64,000 nucleotides of DNA. It comes from Flavobacteriaceae bacterium. Its GTDB lineage: Bacteria; Bacteroidota; Bacteroidia; Flavobacteriales; Flavobacteriaceae. The notes beneath the pieces are model-generated. The model was not told where the DNA came from, made no database searches, and saw only the letters and a list, made by a program, of their open reading frames with translations. The stretch is taken from NCBI GenBank assembly GCA_013214065.1, contig JABSPK010000003.1, positions 310,001 to 374,000 on the forward strand, given 5' to 3'. A program made the translations under genes and the position numbers. Each line of letters starts with the position of its first letter. Position 1 is the stretch's first letter. Below are positions 51,709-60,934 of this stretch, piece after piece.

Positions 51709-53634
51709 TTAGTTACTTGATTTCGAAGCGATGATCGCTTGCATTTTTTGAATGGCCCGTGCGTAGTAGGCGTTGTATTTCGCCAGGTTCTCTTCGGTCG
51801 GATTCGACACTATTTCAGAGAGGTAAGGCATATCGGCAAATTTGAAATGCGGATTTTCCAAGTCTTTTTCCTGCATTAAGGTTTGCAGCGTCCGCATCTT
51901 TTCCCGGTTATCGGTGATTTGGTCCAAACCATATTGCTTGGCAAGCAGTTCGTTCAAGGGCCTGGCCGTAGTCGTTTTGCTTTGGGGGGCTACGGATACG
52001 GTTTCCACCTCGAAGTACTCGGGGCGGAATGCAGGGTTTACTTCAGCCAAGGCCTCTTGCATGCGGTTCATCGTCGTCTGCATACGCGCCAGTTCTTGCG
52101 ATAGATCGTTGGCATTGATGCCTACCGCGGTATTGATCAAAGAGAACGGTTCTTGGCCTTGGTAGGCTTCCCAGGCCACCCCGACGATGCGTTGGTAATC
52201 GTTGACCCGCATCTGGTCTGGGGCCACGGCAATGGCCATGCCGTCGCCATTCCCCGATGGCAGGATGTAATCGCCTTTTTCGACCGTGCCCAATACTTTT
52301 ACCGGAACCTGCCCTATAAAAGCAACCCGCTTGTATAGGTGTTCTTCATGTTGTAGCGGCATGGCCCCGGTGACGATAGGGTTGTGCGAGATGACCATGA
52401 AGCGTTCTGCATCCAAAAAGGAGGTGGAAATTTCACCGGCCCGCACCCCAACGACCTCTCCATAAGTCAAGGTCTCTTTTGGGTCGTATTTTTTCAACCA
52501 TTCGGCATAATCGGCACCGCCCGATTCAAAGGCCGTACCGCGATTGATCTCATTGTAGGCGATGGTTAGCGAAATCTGAAAGCCTTGGATCAATAGGGAA
52601 AAACCTGACCAAGCCGCATCATCACAGTCCCCCAAAACGGCCACACCCCCGATACAAGCCGCGAGGTTGGTCCCGAAAGTGGCCGAAGCTTCCAGCAGGT
52701 CCATGTATTCCAAAAGCAAGCTTAAGGAGTAGTCGTTGTTCAAATAAATGTCAAAGGCACCCGGAGCCTCAGCAGGAGGAGCCGTATCATCATCTTCCTG
52801 ATCTTTGGCTTCGTCTTCGGTCGGTTCGCTGTCCAACAAGACCTCCAGAATGAAATTCTGACTGACGTCGCTGAAGGCCTGAAAGCCTTCGATACGGCCA
52901 ATGGGTTCGTTTTGGGCGTTCCAGAACGACATAAAGTTATGTTCCCTGGTGGGGGTGTCCCGATTCAATTGAATGGCCACCCCATGCGCACTGCCAGTGA
53001 CCAATAGCGGATAGGAATCGATATCCTCTTGTAGCGTACTTTCCATGGTAGTCTCGATGATCACCCGATCTCTAAACTCGGCATCGTCTTCGACCCGCAG
53101 CCGATTCAAACGGGTGTTTTGGTCTACGTTCACATCACCCGTAAACCAAGCCGTACGTTGGTTGTTGACATTCAGATCATTATTCAGGTCGGTAATGCCA
53201 TCGGCGATCAGGTTGCGGTGGCGTACATAAGGCACATAAGTCAACGGCTGTCTACTGAAAGGCGTGAAATTACTGCCTGCTTGTAAATCGATATCCACCT
53301 CCAGGGTTTTGGCCCCATCCCAATTGATCAGATCAAAACTGGCGAGTCCTTGCCCGGTGGGTTGACCTTGGCCGATGATCAGGTTGATGGTGCCATAGGC
53401 ATCCGTACGGGTATCTTGGGTCTCTTGGTAATCGATGTTCCCGAAAGTGTCGATAAAGGTAAATCGGATACGGAGGTCTTGGTTGGGAATGTTGTTCGAA
53501 GGTACATCGACGCCGGGTATCTCATCCGGATTGTTATCGACCAAGACCGCTTGATAGGTAATGCCCTCGACCTGGGTCCATCCCAGAAGGGGAAACACCC
53601 ACAGGCATGCGATCAAAAAGTACTGCTTTTTCAT
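51709..53634 (-). CDS. Secreted tail-fibre-like surface protein
   Basis: This 641-residue protein has a signal peptide (about 1-20, ending LLGWTQ) and the N-terminal pattern GITYQAVLVDN common to Bacteroidota surface proteins. A beta-helical, Asp-rich middle (LNNDLNVNNQRTAWFTGDVNV) recalls tail-spike stalks. Near 400-500, GADYAEWLKKYDP and VGVRAGEIS resemble the self-cleaving Peptidase_G2-type chaperone domain of phage tail fibres. The end is a coiled coil (LARMQTTMNRMQEAL). ATG 53634 was chosen because it starts the signal peptide. It is co-directional with a barrel and a T9SS cargo gene. Confidence 0.65.
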   Translation of the reverse strand: MKKQYFLIACLWVFPLLGWTQVEGITYQAVLVDNNPDEIPGVDVPSNNIPNQDLRIRFTFIDTFGNIDYQETQDTRTDAYGTINLIIGQGQPTGQGLASFDLINWDGAKTLEVDIDLQAGSNFTPFSRQPLTYVPYVRHRNLIADGITDLNNDLNVNNQRTAWFTGDVNVDQNTRLNRLRVEDDAEFRDRVIIETTMESTLQEDIDSYPLLVTGSAHGVAIQLNRDTPTREHNFMSFWNAQNEPIGRIEGFQAFSDVSQNFILEVLLDSEPTEDEAKDQEDDDTAPPAEAPGAFDIYLNNDYSLSLLLEYMDLLEASATFGTNLAACIGGVAVLGDCDDAAWSGFSLLIQGFQISLTIAYNEINRGTAFESGGADYAEWLKKYDPKETLTYGEVVGVRAGEISTSFLDAERFMVISHNPIVTGAMPLQHEEHLYKRVAFIGQVPVKVLGTVEKGDYILPSGNGDGMAIAVAPDQMRVNDYQRIVGVAWEAYQGQEPFSLINTAVGINANDLSQELARMQTTMNRMQEALAEVNPAFRPEYFEVETVSVAPQSKTTTARPLNELLAKQYGLDQITDNREKMRTLQTLMQEKDLENPHFKFADMPYLSEIVSNPTEENLAKYNAYYARAIQKMQAIIASKSSN

Positions 53635-53635
53635 A

Positions 53636-54292
53636 TTAGAACGATTTAAAGGCACAATTACAGCCGGGCAATTGGATGACGATGCCCAAACCGACGGCGT
53701 GCATTTTGATACTGAGTTTTTCATTATCCTCGGGGCGTGCGTTGGTCAATGCGAAACTTCGCCCGTAGTGGTAGCTCAAATAAAGTGCGGCCTTGTTCGA
53801 AATGGGGTATTGCACCCCTAGTCCCAAGCGCGGCACCCATAGCAAGGCATCGAATTCATCTTCACCCGACAGATTGAACACCTGGTTGTTCAAAATCTGG
53901 GTCCCCCGAACCAGGTACTCCAAGGAAACCGTGGGCTTGAGGTAGAATTGAAAGGCCTTCGACCTGCTGAAATAGTAGACCATACCGGTTTGTAGTCCGG
54001 CATAGCTGACATTCCACTCGAAATAATTATCCAATAGGGCATCACTGGCCACGGCCCCATAAGTATTCAGAACGGCACCCAGTAGGATGTTGACCTTATC
54101 CCCCGGCAGTTGAAAGGCATAGCCGGCGTTCAGGTAGGAAGCGCCATTGGACTGTAGGTTTTCCAAGGTACCCCCGGCGGAATTTTCATAATCGAAACTA
54201 GAGATCACTTGCCCCCATTCGGCATACAGCTGTTGAGATCGAAGCCCTTGTGACAAAGCCACCACAGCGACGAATAGCAATAAACGGCTCAT
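53636..54292 (-). CDS. Outer-membrane beta-barrel protein
   Basis: This 218-residue protein has a signal peptide (VAVVALSQGLRSQ) and alternating strands typical of PorP/OmpW-like barrels (YLNAGYAFQL, LQTGMVYYFS, RLGLGVQYPI, AVGLGIVIQL). It ends in KSF. The start overlaps the T9SS cargo gene by 4 bp and the stop is 1 bp from the next gene's start, so it forms a unit with both. It may anchor one of them on the surface (inference). Confidence 0.72.
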   Translation of the reverse strand: MSRLLLFVAVVALSQGLRSQQLYAEWGQVISSFDYENSAGGTLENLQSNGASYLNAGYAFQLPGDKVNILLGAVLNTYGAVASDALLDNYFEWNVSYAGLQTGMVYYFSRSKAFQFYLKPTVSLEYLVRGTQILNNQVFNLSGEDEFDALLWVPRLGLGVQYPISNKAALYLSYHYGRSFALTNARPEDNEKLSIKMHAVGLGIVIQLPGCNCAFKSF

Positions 54293-54777
54293 CGCTTGAT
54301 CAATTGGGCCACTGTTTGCTGGGTCCCTGAACGGAGCCTAAGAAAATAGGACCCTTGCGGTAACCCCAATAAAGGTATGGTCAGTTGGGTACTGGCATCA
54401 AAATCTTCGTTACGTATGAGGCGGCCGCTGATATCGAAAAGTTCCATGGCGATCGCTTCCTCAAGCTGCTGTTCGAGGTTGACAATGACGCCGTTGGTAA
54501 ACGGATTCGGATAGACCACCACTTCCAAGACGTTGGGGTCACCCCCCAACACGATGGCCGGTAAGGCTTGGATATACCCTTGTCGTAGTTCGTTGTTGTC
54601 GACCGGAAAGGTTCCGATCACGCTATGTTGGCCGATACTCTGTTGGATGAAGTAGGTGCCGGCAGCGGAGGTTACCGTTTGGCTGTTTCCGGCCGAGGCC
54701 AACATTTGGCGTTGTAATTCCTGGCTTTGCATCCCTTGTATCCATACCAAGGCAAGCAAAAGTATGCTCGTTTTCAT
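54289..54777 (-). CDS. T9SS type A sorting domain protein
   Basis: This 162-residue secreted protein has a signal peptide (LLLALVWIQGMQSQ) and a C-terminal type IX secretion sorting domain from about 85: VVYPNPFTNGVIVNL, MELFDISGRLI, LPQGSYFLRLRSG and a closing basic QLIKR. Proteins with this tail cross the outer membrane by T9SS and are attached to the surface. The short passenger (about 60 residues) is unusual, so it may be an adaptor. ATG 54777 was chosen for the signal peptide. Confidence 0.87.
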   Translation of the reverse strand: MKTSILLLALVWIQGMQSQELQRQMLASAGNSQTVTSAAGTYFIQQSIGQHSVIGTFPVDNNELRQGYIQALPAIVLGGDPNVLEVVVYPNPFTNGVIVNLEQQLEEAIAMELFDISGRLIRNEDFDASTQLTIPLLGLPQGSYFLRLRSGTQQTVAQLIKR

Positions 54778-54907
54778 CGGTACTGCTTTAATGGTTATAC
54801 TTGAGAGGACTGCATCTGGTCTGGTTCGACCCACATGCCGTGTTGAAAAGCGACCGATGCCAAGTTGTTGAATCTACAACTTAAAGCACCAGCCGCTAAT
54901 ACAACCA

Positions 54908-55459
54908 TTAAAGCCTCGTTATGGTGTAAGTCACCACTGATGTTTGGCCGGGAGTGTCCGAAAACGTGAGTTCAACATCTTGGGTACCCGTAATGGCAGC
55001 CAAGGTAAAGGTGCTTGATTCATCACCTTGGAACTGCGTAAAACCGTTTCCATCATTTTCGTCCAATTCGCCAGCGCAGGTAATACTGCTATTGCTCAAT
55101 TGATCCTCAGGTACGGTAAAGGTTGCCTCACCGGTCAACTGGGTATCATTTTGCCCTACGCTAATGGCTTCATCGATAACCGTAGACCATAGTACTCTGG
55201 TGTCAACGGTAGTTCCAATGGTCAACGATGCCGTTAGGTCACCGTAGATTTCAAGCTCTACATTGTCGGCCTGACCTTCCCCTGAGGTATCGGTGGCTTT
55301 GATTTTTGTCAGGTTCACTCGAAAACGGATGTCCGCTACTTCGACAACAGGCGGTTCTGTTTCATCTTCGTCTTTGCTACACGAAACGGTAGTCATCAGG
55401 GTCATGCCCAAGAAGAGTACGGGCAACATTCTAAGTTTTTGGTTCATTGTTTTCATCAT
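54908..55459 (-). CDS. Lipoprotein of unknown function
   Basis: This 183-residue lipoprotein (LMTTVSC, Cys about 27) has a beta-rich body (DIRFRVNLTKIKATD, EVTITRL-like final strands, VELTFSD). The start is ATG 55459 or the in-frame ATG at 55447. A TAGTTTTG -7 element lies upstream and ATGGACA repeats sit above it, suggesting that a regulator, perhaps the divergent TPR-LuxR protein, controls it. It belongs to the surface gene set. No family recognised. Confidence 0.7.
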   Translation of the reverse strand: MMKTMNQKLRMLPVLFLGMTLMTTVSCSKDEDETEPPVVEVADIRFRVNLTKIKATDTSGEGQADNVELEIYGDLTASLTIGTTVDTRVLWSTVIDEAISVGQNDTQLTGEATFTVPEDQLSNSSITCAGELDENDGNGFTQFQGDESSTFTLAAITGTQDVELTFSDTPGQTSVVTYTITRL

Positions 55460-55483
55460 TCTGTTTTTTTAGATTCAACACTC

Positions 55484-55515
55484 CAAAACTAGAAGCCGAA
55501 TACCCCCAGTCCTAA
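55484..55515 (-). promoter_or_regulatory. Promoter of the surface-gene set (lipoprotein side)
   Basis: On the minus strand TAGTTTTG (plus 55484-55491) is an exact TAnnTTTG match with TTAG (plus 55512-55515) 20 bp upstream as a one-mismatch -33. The ATGGACA repeats start 6 bp further up. Confidence 0.45.
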
Positions 55516-55521
55516 TTTTCG

Positions 55522-55577
55522 GCATGGACAAAGTATGGACAGGACCTATGGAAACGTCAAAAAAACAGCATGGACAA
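55522..55577. repeat. Repeated ATGGACA boxes between divergent genes
   Basis: GCATGGACAA (55522-55531), GTATGGACAG (55533-55542), the weaker CTATGGAAAC (55546-55555) and GCATGGACAA (55568-55577) lie in the same orientation. A further GCATGGAC is at 55666. Starts are 11, 13 and 22 bp apart, close to helical turns, as for multi-site activator or repressor operators. Confidence 0.5.
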
Positions 55578-55613
55578 TCCGATTTTTACCATAGAATAAA
55601 AACAAATTATATA

Positions 55614-55648
55614 TTTGATTATCAATAACTTACGCTATTCTATTTTTG
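55614..55648 (+). promoter_or_regulatory. Promoter of the TPR-LuxR regulator gene
   Basis: TTTG (55614-55617) and TATTTTTG (55641-55648) are 23 bp apart, matching the Bacteroidota -33/-7 consensus. Transcription would start near 55655, about 110 nt before the ATG. Confidence 0.5.
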
Positions 55649-55764
55649 GACTTAAGGTGATCTTTGCATGGACTTATATTGGAATTTGCAGTATATCGGG
55701 CAAACCTCGCGGTGTCGATGAAAGCGATTAAATCGGTACATTGCTAAAGCAATACAACCAACAC

Positions 55765-57534
55765 ATGATGAGAAACCGATGTACCCTTTCCTTGTTTTTG
55801 TCCATTTTCACCATGGTCTTAACGGCACAACAACAAAGTCAATTTAAAATCGATAGTATCAAGGCTCTTTTACAAAATTCGGAATCCGTCGATAGGGCCT
55901 GGCGGTATGGCGAGTTGTTCTCGGTCAGTATGAACGACAACCCAAAAGAGGCCAAATCCTATCTCGATTCAATGTTCAACTATGTAGAAAAACATGATGA
56001 CACCTTAAACCGTGCCTTTTACCATAGAAACATGGCCAGGTTTCTTTCTATGGTTGAAGACAACAATTCAGAATCTTTACAAAACATGAAGATTTCGACC
56101 CAGCTCTTTCAAACCCTTGGAAAGAAGGAGCTGGTCAACGAAAACTACAATAATATGGCTTTTGTCCTGATTCGACTCGGGAATTTGGAAGAGGCAACAT
56201 CATATTTGATAAAAGCCTTAAAAATTAGGGACGAACTAGGTTATCCTGAAGAAAAGAAACTGAATATTTACAACAAACTTGGTCGGGTATACGGCAACCT
56301 TGACAACTTAGAGCGGTCAAACTATTACTTCAGAAAGATTGAAAAGATTTTGACCGTAAATGGAAATAAAAACAGACTAGGCAGCACCTTGCAAAACCTG
56401 GGACTCAACTATAAAAAAATGGACTCTTTGAACCTTGCTCTGGAGTATTATAAAAAAGCGATTGCAATCTGGGAGGAGTCAAATAATCAAAGAAACCTAG
56501 CTTTGATCTATGGAAATTTGGCCAACCTATATGCCCGAATGGACAGTCTCGAAAAAGTAATCCCCTTATACGATAAAGCGCTAAAAGCTGCCTCCATCAC
56601 CAACAATAAAATGGAGTATTCCAGGGCCCTCAATAACAAAGCGGCGTTTTTTGTTGACCTAAAGCGGTATCGAGACGCCATTCCTTTACTAGAAGAATCC
56701 ATTGAAAGAAATAAGAATAGTGGAAGAAAAATGAATTTGTCTAAAAACTATGCAAGTTTGGCCAACTCCTATTACGGAATTGGCGACTTTAAAAAAGCCT
56801 TTGACTATCAAACTATAAATTTTCAATACACCGATAGTATAAAAAACAAAGAGAGTCTTGATAAGATAAATGAATTGGAAACCAAATACCAAACCGAAAA
56901 AAAGGAAGCCGAAATCGCCCTACAGGAAGAGGAAATCAATACCTTAAATGAAAAAGCCAAGGTCGATAAACTTACCAAAGGCCTTTTTGCAGGGGGCATG
57001 GCCTCCGCCCTCGCCCTTTTTGGGCTCTCTGTTTTCGGGTACCGTCAACGAATCAAAAAGAACCGTATCGCCCGCGAAAAACAGGAAGAGATCTATAGAC
57101 AAGAAATCGCACATAAGAAAAAGGAACTGGCCAGCCAGACCTTACACTTGGTGCAGAAAAATACCTTTTTGGACGAACTCAAGGAGAATTTGGAAAACCT
57201 CAAAAACTCACCCGATAAGTTTAAGATGGAGTTTCGCCGCATTGTGATGTTGCTCAAAAAGGAAAAGGCCTCGGACAAGGACTGGGAGACCTTTAAAACC
57301 TACTTTTCAGAGGTGCACAACGACTTTGATCAAAAGTTGAAAACCCTCTATGCCGATATTTCGGAGAAGGAAATCCGATTGGCGGCCTTTTTACGCATGA
57401 ACTTGACCACCAAAGAGATCGCGGCGACCTTAAACGTCTTGCCCGATAGTATTTTGAAATCGAAATACCGGCTCAAAAAGAAATTGGGCTTGGGTAAGGA
57501 CATCGATCTGGTCGGATTTTTGAATACACTTTAA
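55765..57534 (+). CDS. TPR-containing LuxR-type regulator
   Basis: This 589-residue protein has a signal-like hydrophobic start (LSLFLSIFTMVLTAQQQ), about seven TPR repeats over residues 60-380 (for example SALQNLGLNYKKMDSLNLALEYY), a coiled coil and a membrane helix (FAGGMASALALFGLSVFGY). A C-terminal LuxR-like helix-turn-helix follows (ISEKEIRLAAFLRMNLTTKEIAATLNV). It is a one-component membrane regulator with periplasmic TPRs, common in Bacteroidota. ATG 55765 was preferred over TTG 55741. It is divergent from the surface genes it may control. Confidence 0.88.
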   Translation: MMRNRCTLSLFLSIFTMVLTAQQQSQFKIDSIKALLQNSESVDRAWRYGELFSVSMNDNPKEAKSYLDSMFNYVEKHDDTLNRAFYHRNMARFLSMVEDNNSESLQNMKISTQLFQTLGKKELVNENYNNMAFVLIRLGNLEEATSYLIKALKIRDELGYPEEKKLNIYNKLGRVYGNLDNLERSNYYFRKIEKILTVNGNKNRLGSTLQNLGLNYKKMDSLNLALEYYKKAIAIWEESNNQRNLALIYGNLANLYARMDSLEKVIPLYDKALKAASITNNKMEYSRALNNKAAFFVDLKRYRDAIPLLEESIERNKNSGRKMNLSKNYASLANSYYGIGDFKKAFDYQTINFQYTDSIKNKESLDKINELETKYQTEKKEAEIALQEEEINTLNEKAKVDKLTKGLFAGGMASALALFGLSVFGYRQRIKKNRIAREKQEEIYRQEIAHKKKELASQTLHLVQKNTFLDELKENLENLKNSPDKFKMEFRRIVMLLKKEKASDKDWETFKTYFSEVHNDFDQKLKTLYADISEKEIRLAAFLRMNLTTKEIAATLNVLPDSILKSKYRLKKKLGLGKDIDLVGFLNTL

Positions 57535-57673
57535 AATTGAACCCATATTCCCTCCATGGAAAAGTTCAAAAACGATGTCGATGCGTTCATCGATGAGACC
57601 ATGAGGTGAGAATTGGCACCTAGTCACCCTTAATACCTTAGGGTTTTGATGGTCCTTTGCGTATTTTTGTACT

Positions 57674-58081
57674 GTGGAAAAGCAAGAAAAAATCATTCTC
57701 TTCGATGGCGTATGCAATCTATGCAACGGCGCCATCCAGTTCGTGATCAAACGCGATAAGAAGGATGTTTTTCGGTATGCGGCCCTACAAAGTGAGATCG
57801 GCCAACGAATGATCGCAGAGCGGGGTATCGATACTTCCAAAACGGATTCGATCATTTTGGTCGAAGAAGGGGTGGCGTATTTCGTCAAGTCGGATGCCGC
57901 CCTTGAAATCGCCAAACACCTCAGCGGTGGTTGGTCGGCACTGCGCATCTTTTCCTTTATCCCGAGTTCCATACGGGATGTGGTCTACGATTTCATCGCC
58001 AGAAACCGCTACCGCTGGTTCGGCCGTAAAGACCAATGCATGATCCCGACCCCCGAGCTACAGGCTAAATTTTTGGATTAG
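57674..58081 (+). CDS. DCC-family thiol-disulfide oxidoreductase (DUF393)
   Basis: This 135-residue protein has the family signature FDGVCNLCNGAIQF near the start, with the redox CNLC (CxxC), and RRD/ALQS patterns (YAALQSEIGQRM). Members are thioredoxin-fold-related and act on unknown disulphides. The start is GTG; a TATTTTTG at 57662-57669 would make the transcript practically leaderless. It overlaps the convergent gene by 4 bp at its stop. Confidence 0.9.
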   Translation: MEKQEKIILFDGVCNLCNGAIQFVIKRDKKDVFRYAALQSEIGQRMIAERGIDTSKTDSIILVEEGVAYFVKSDAALEIAKHLSGGWSALRIFSFIPSSIRDVVYDFIARNRYRWFGRKDQCMIPTPELQAKFLD

Positions 58082-58782
58082 TCAAAAGAAACCGGCTGGG
58101 TGAGCGCCTTGATGACGGCTTCATCACCTTCAAATTGTTTTTCGAAGTTATAGGGTACGGGTTTGTACGGATTGTACCCCAATTCGATAAACTTCTGCTG
58201 GCCTTTGACCTCCACGAAGCGATACATCCGGAAGGGTTTCGTATCCGGATGGGCCTGGGCGTAGGCCTTTAGGGCGGGACTGATTTCCTCACGTATTGAT
58301 AACGCCTCCAACAACGCGTCTCGGGTGACTTCATCATAGCCTGGCAAGCCTTCCAACCGTTGGGCCCCGGCTTCGGAGAACACCCAATTCATGGTCAGGG
58401 CAAACCATTCGGGCAGTCCGTTATCGAGATAGGCGGTTTCCACGGCCTCCATGCTATCAGCAGGATAATACACACCTATTGCCTTGATTTGACCTCCATC
58501 CCTAATCGAAGTGGCCATCAAGGCAAACGCTTCCCTTCCGCGAAGGCGGGTGACGATGTAAGTGGAATCATTCAAACGTTTCCCTATAGCGACGGTGTCG
58601 ATCCGGGCGGGATAGGGACTTTCGGCTTCCCGAACTTGTTCGTACAAGATCAGGTCCTTGGTTTCCGTGATCCGCTGTTTGTCTCCCTGCAAACTGTAAG
58701 CATACCAAACACTTCCCTCCTGGCCTAAAGTGAGCAAGGGAATCAAAAATACTAGGGATACGATGAGAACGGATTTATACAT
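58078..58782 (-). CDS. Secreted hypothetical protein
   Basis: This 234-residue protein has a signal peptide (about 1-20, LIPLLTLGQ). The rest is mixed alpha/beta with GSVWYAYSLQGDKQRITE at the start of the mature part and VEVKGQQKFIELGYNPYKPV near the end. No catalytic motif or known domain recognised. It is convergent with the DCC gene. Confidence 0.65.
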   Translation of the reverse strand: MYKSVLIVSLVFLIPLLTLGQEGSVWYAYSLQGDKQRITETKDLILYEQVREAESPYPARIDTVAIGKRLNDSTYIVTRLRGREAFALMATSIRDGGQIKAIGVYYPADSMEAVETAYLDNGLPEWFALTMNWVFSEAGAQRLEGLPGYDEVTRDALLEALSIREEISPALKAYAQAHPDTKPFRMYRFVEVKGQQKFIELGYNPYKPVPYNFEKQFEGDEAVIKALTQPVSFD

Positions 58783-58921
58783 GATGTTGGGTTTTCAACG
58801 GAAAGGTACGGTCGCTCTATGGATTCGGCGGCGCCTTTTGTACCACTGCCTACCAATCTTATACCACTGACCACAAAATCAACCCTATCCGTATTTAAAA
58901 GGTTTCAAATGAATGAGTCGA

Positions 58922-60781
58922 TCAGCCCCCAAAGTGCAGCTGCGAAAGGTAATACAAGCCCAAGAGCACGGTGAAGTTGTGTAGTCCATGGAGGACAATA
59001 CCGGCCAAGAGCCCTTGGCTTTTCCTGGTATAATAGCCCACGATCAAGGCAAAGACGAAGAAGAACAGGAACAAGCTCAAGTCGTCATGCACCAAGGCGA
59101 ACAAGATCGCTTGGAATACATTGGCCGCCTTGAAGCCGATGTACTTCTCAACCGAACCCAGGATCACCCCCCTGAAGATGATCTCTTCATAAATGGGTAC
59201 GATGACCGCGGCCATCAAAGCAGTCACCAAAAAGCCGTGTTGCGACATCACGGCCAAAATCTCTTGTTCGGCGCCCAAAATGAAATTCAAATCGAAGGAA
59301 GGGCCTTCTACCTCCACAAACAGTCCGATGATCTTCAGTAAAATTCGATTGAAAATGACGAAGACCACGGCCAAGCCGATGATCCGCCCCCAACCCAATT
59401 CGCCCCCGAAGACCTGCTTTAGTCGGGCTTTGTTCAACACGAAGAGCGTACCTACGGCCATAAAGAGCACGAACAAGATCATCTCACCGGCCAAAACCTC
59501 TGTATCGAGGACTTCCTCCCCATAGACCACCACCAGGTCGAACATATAGTTCATGGTCTGTTCGTATTCATAGGCAAAAATCGTGGCGATCTGGGCCAAC
59601 AAATAGACCGCACTCACCAACCAAAAATGTTCGATGGTCCAGCTAAAATCGAGGCGCCGCTTAAATCGGATGCCGCTTTTGTGTAAAACCTTTCCCAAAC
59701 CGAATATGGGCAAGATCCAGAAATAGGGAATGATGAAACAAATGATGATCAGTACGTATAATAAGGCAAAATGTAAGGCCTCTTTGACCGTCCAGGCTAA
59801 AAACGGATCTTTTAAGAACACACGGAACCGTTTGATTCCGAAGAAGTCATCGAAGGCTTGCTCCTCTTGTAGGTTTCTATACGTTTGTAAGGCCAGTTCC
59901 GCATTGTAATACGTCAGGTCATGGGTAAATAGCCTTTGCTTGCTGGCCACGCGATCCCATTCGTTCAAGGTGTCACGTACCAAAGCTTCACGGGCGGCAT
60001 CCACACTACCGAGATCGGCCAGCGCTTTCGCCACTTCGGCATTGTCGATATAGGTAGAGTCCTTTGTCCGTACCCAATCGAACAACTCCAAGGCCTTTTC
60101 GGGTTCGTTGAGTTTCAACAGCAGGTTGGCCTTTTGATTGATGTTCCAGACGACCGTATCCTTCTCCAAATAAGGCAAGAGGGCCTTTTTGGCCAGTTCC
60201 GTTTTCCCTTGTTCCTGCAAGATCCCGGCAATTTGTATGGAAAGATCCAAATCTGCATCGATTTGCTGTGCGGATTGATAGTAGGCCAAAGCCTTAGATT
60301 GGTCTTCTTGATGGTAGGCCCCAAGCATTTTGAATACCTCCCCTTTTTGCCGGGGTGACCATGCTGCATCATCTTCACGAATCAGGGTCCGGGCCGATTC
60401 CAACAATTCCAATCGGGCTTCGCCATAGCGGTTTTCGGCCACATAGATCAGCACCCTGGGATGGTTGGGATGTGCAAGATAAAGCGCATCGATGCAAGCC
60501 TCCGTCTCATCGTATTTGAGGTTATACCCCTCATACTCATCAAAAAAGGAATTGCCGATGAATTTACAGCGTTCGACAAGTGCGCCGATATCGCCTGGGT
60601 TGTTGGCAATATGCGCGTCGTAGGCCGCCAGAATGGTCTCGAAATGCACATCCTTGGCTTTGTTCAGTTCATCGACAAAATGCCGGTGGCTGTCCACGGC
60701 TCCGAATTTAGGTGGTTCTTGCGCACTTAGGGTGATGGAAAACAACAAGAACAAGAGTGCGGCAATGGATGGGAACCTCAT
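58922..60781 (-). CDS. TPR-CPBP membrane metalloprotease
   Basis: This 619-residue protein has a signal-like start (AALLFLLFSITLSAQ), a periplasmic helical TPR-like region (about 20-310) and seven to eight membrane helices carrying a CPBP (CAAX protease/bacteriocin-processing) domain. That domain has the EExxxR motif in YEEIIFRGV (about 535), HDD after FALV (about 565) and a third His in VLHGLHNFT (about 600). Family members cleave membrane or prenylated peptides. The TPR part may recruit substrate. The gene is alone on its strand. Confidence 0.85.
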   Translation of the reverse strand: MRFPSIAALLFLLFSITLSAQEPPKFGAVDSHRHFVDELNKAKDVHFETILAAYDAHIANNPGDIGALVERCKFIGNSFFDEYEGYNLKYDETEACIDALYLAHPNHPRVLIYVAENRYGEARLELLESARTLIREDDAAWSPRQKGEVFKMLGAYHQEDQSKALAYYQSAQQIDADLDLSIQIAGILQEQGKTELAKKALLPYLEKDTVVWNINQKANLLLKLNEPEKALELFDWVRTKDSTYIDNAEVAKALADLGSVDAAREALVRDTLNEWDRVASKQRLFTHDLTYYNAELALQTYRNLQEEQAFDDFFGIKRFRVFLKDPFLAWTVKEALHFALLYVLIIICFIIPYFWILPIFGLGKVLHKSGIRFKRRLDFSWTIEHFWLVSAVYLLAQIATIFAYEYEQTMNYMFDLVVVYGEEVLDTEVLAGEMILFVLFMAVGTLFVLNKARLKQVFGGELGWGRIIGLAVVFVIFNRILLKIIGLFVEVEGPSFDLNFILGAEQEILAVMSQHGFLVTALMAAVIVPIYEEIIFRGVILGSVEKYIGFKAANVFQAILFALVHDDLSLFLFFFVFALIVGYYTRKSQGLLAGIVLHGLHNFTVLLGLYYLSQLHFGG

Positions 60782-60934
60782 GGATCGGTTTGGATTGGAT
60801 TGGTTTCCTAAAGGTAACGATCAAAACTTTGCGAAAGTACAATTTCACTCATCGGGAGGCCTTCTTTACGAAATCTAGGTTTTCTGCGCCCAGCCTATCC
60901 CCTAGGTTCGCTTAAAATCCTAAAAGCCTTTCTT

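Noticed and set aside
57556-57609. 16-codon frame starting MEKFKND before the DCC gene
   Set aside because: It is too short and has no context or composition beyond chance.
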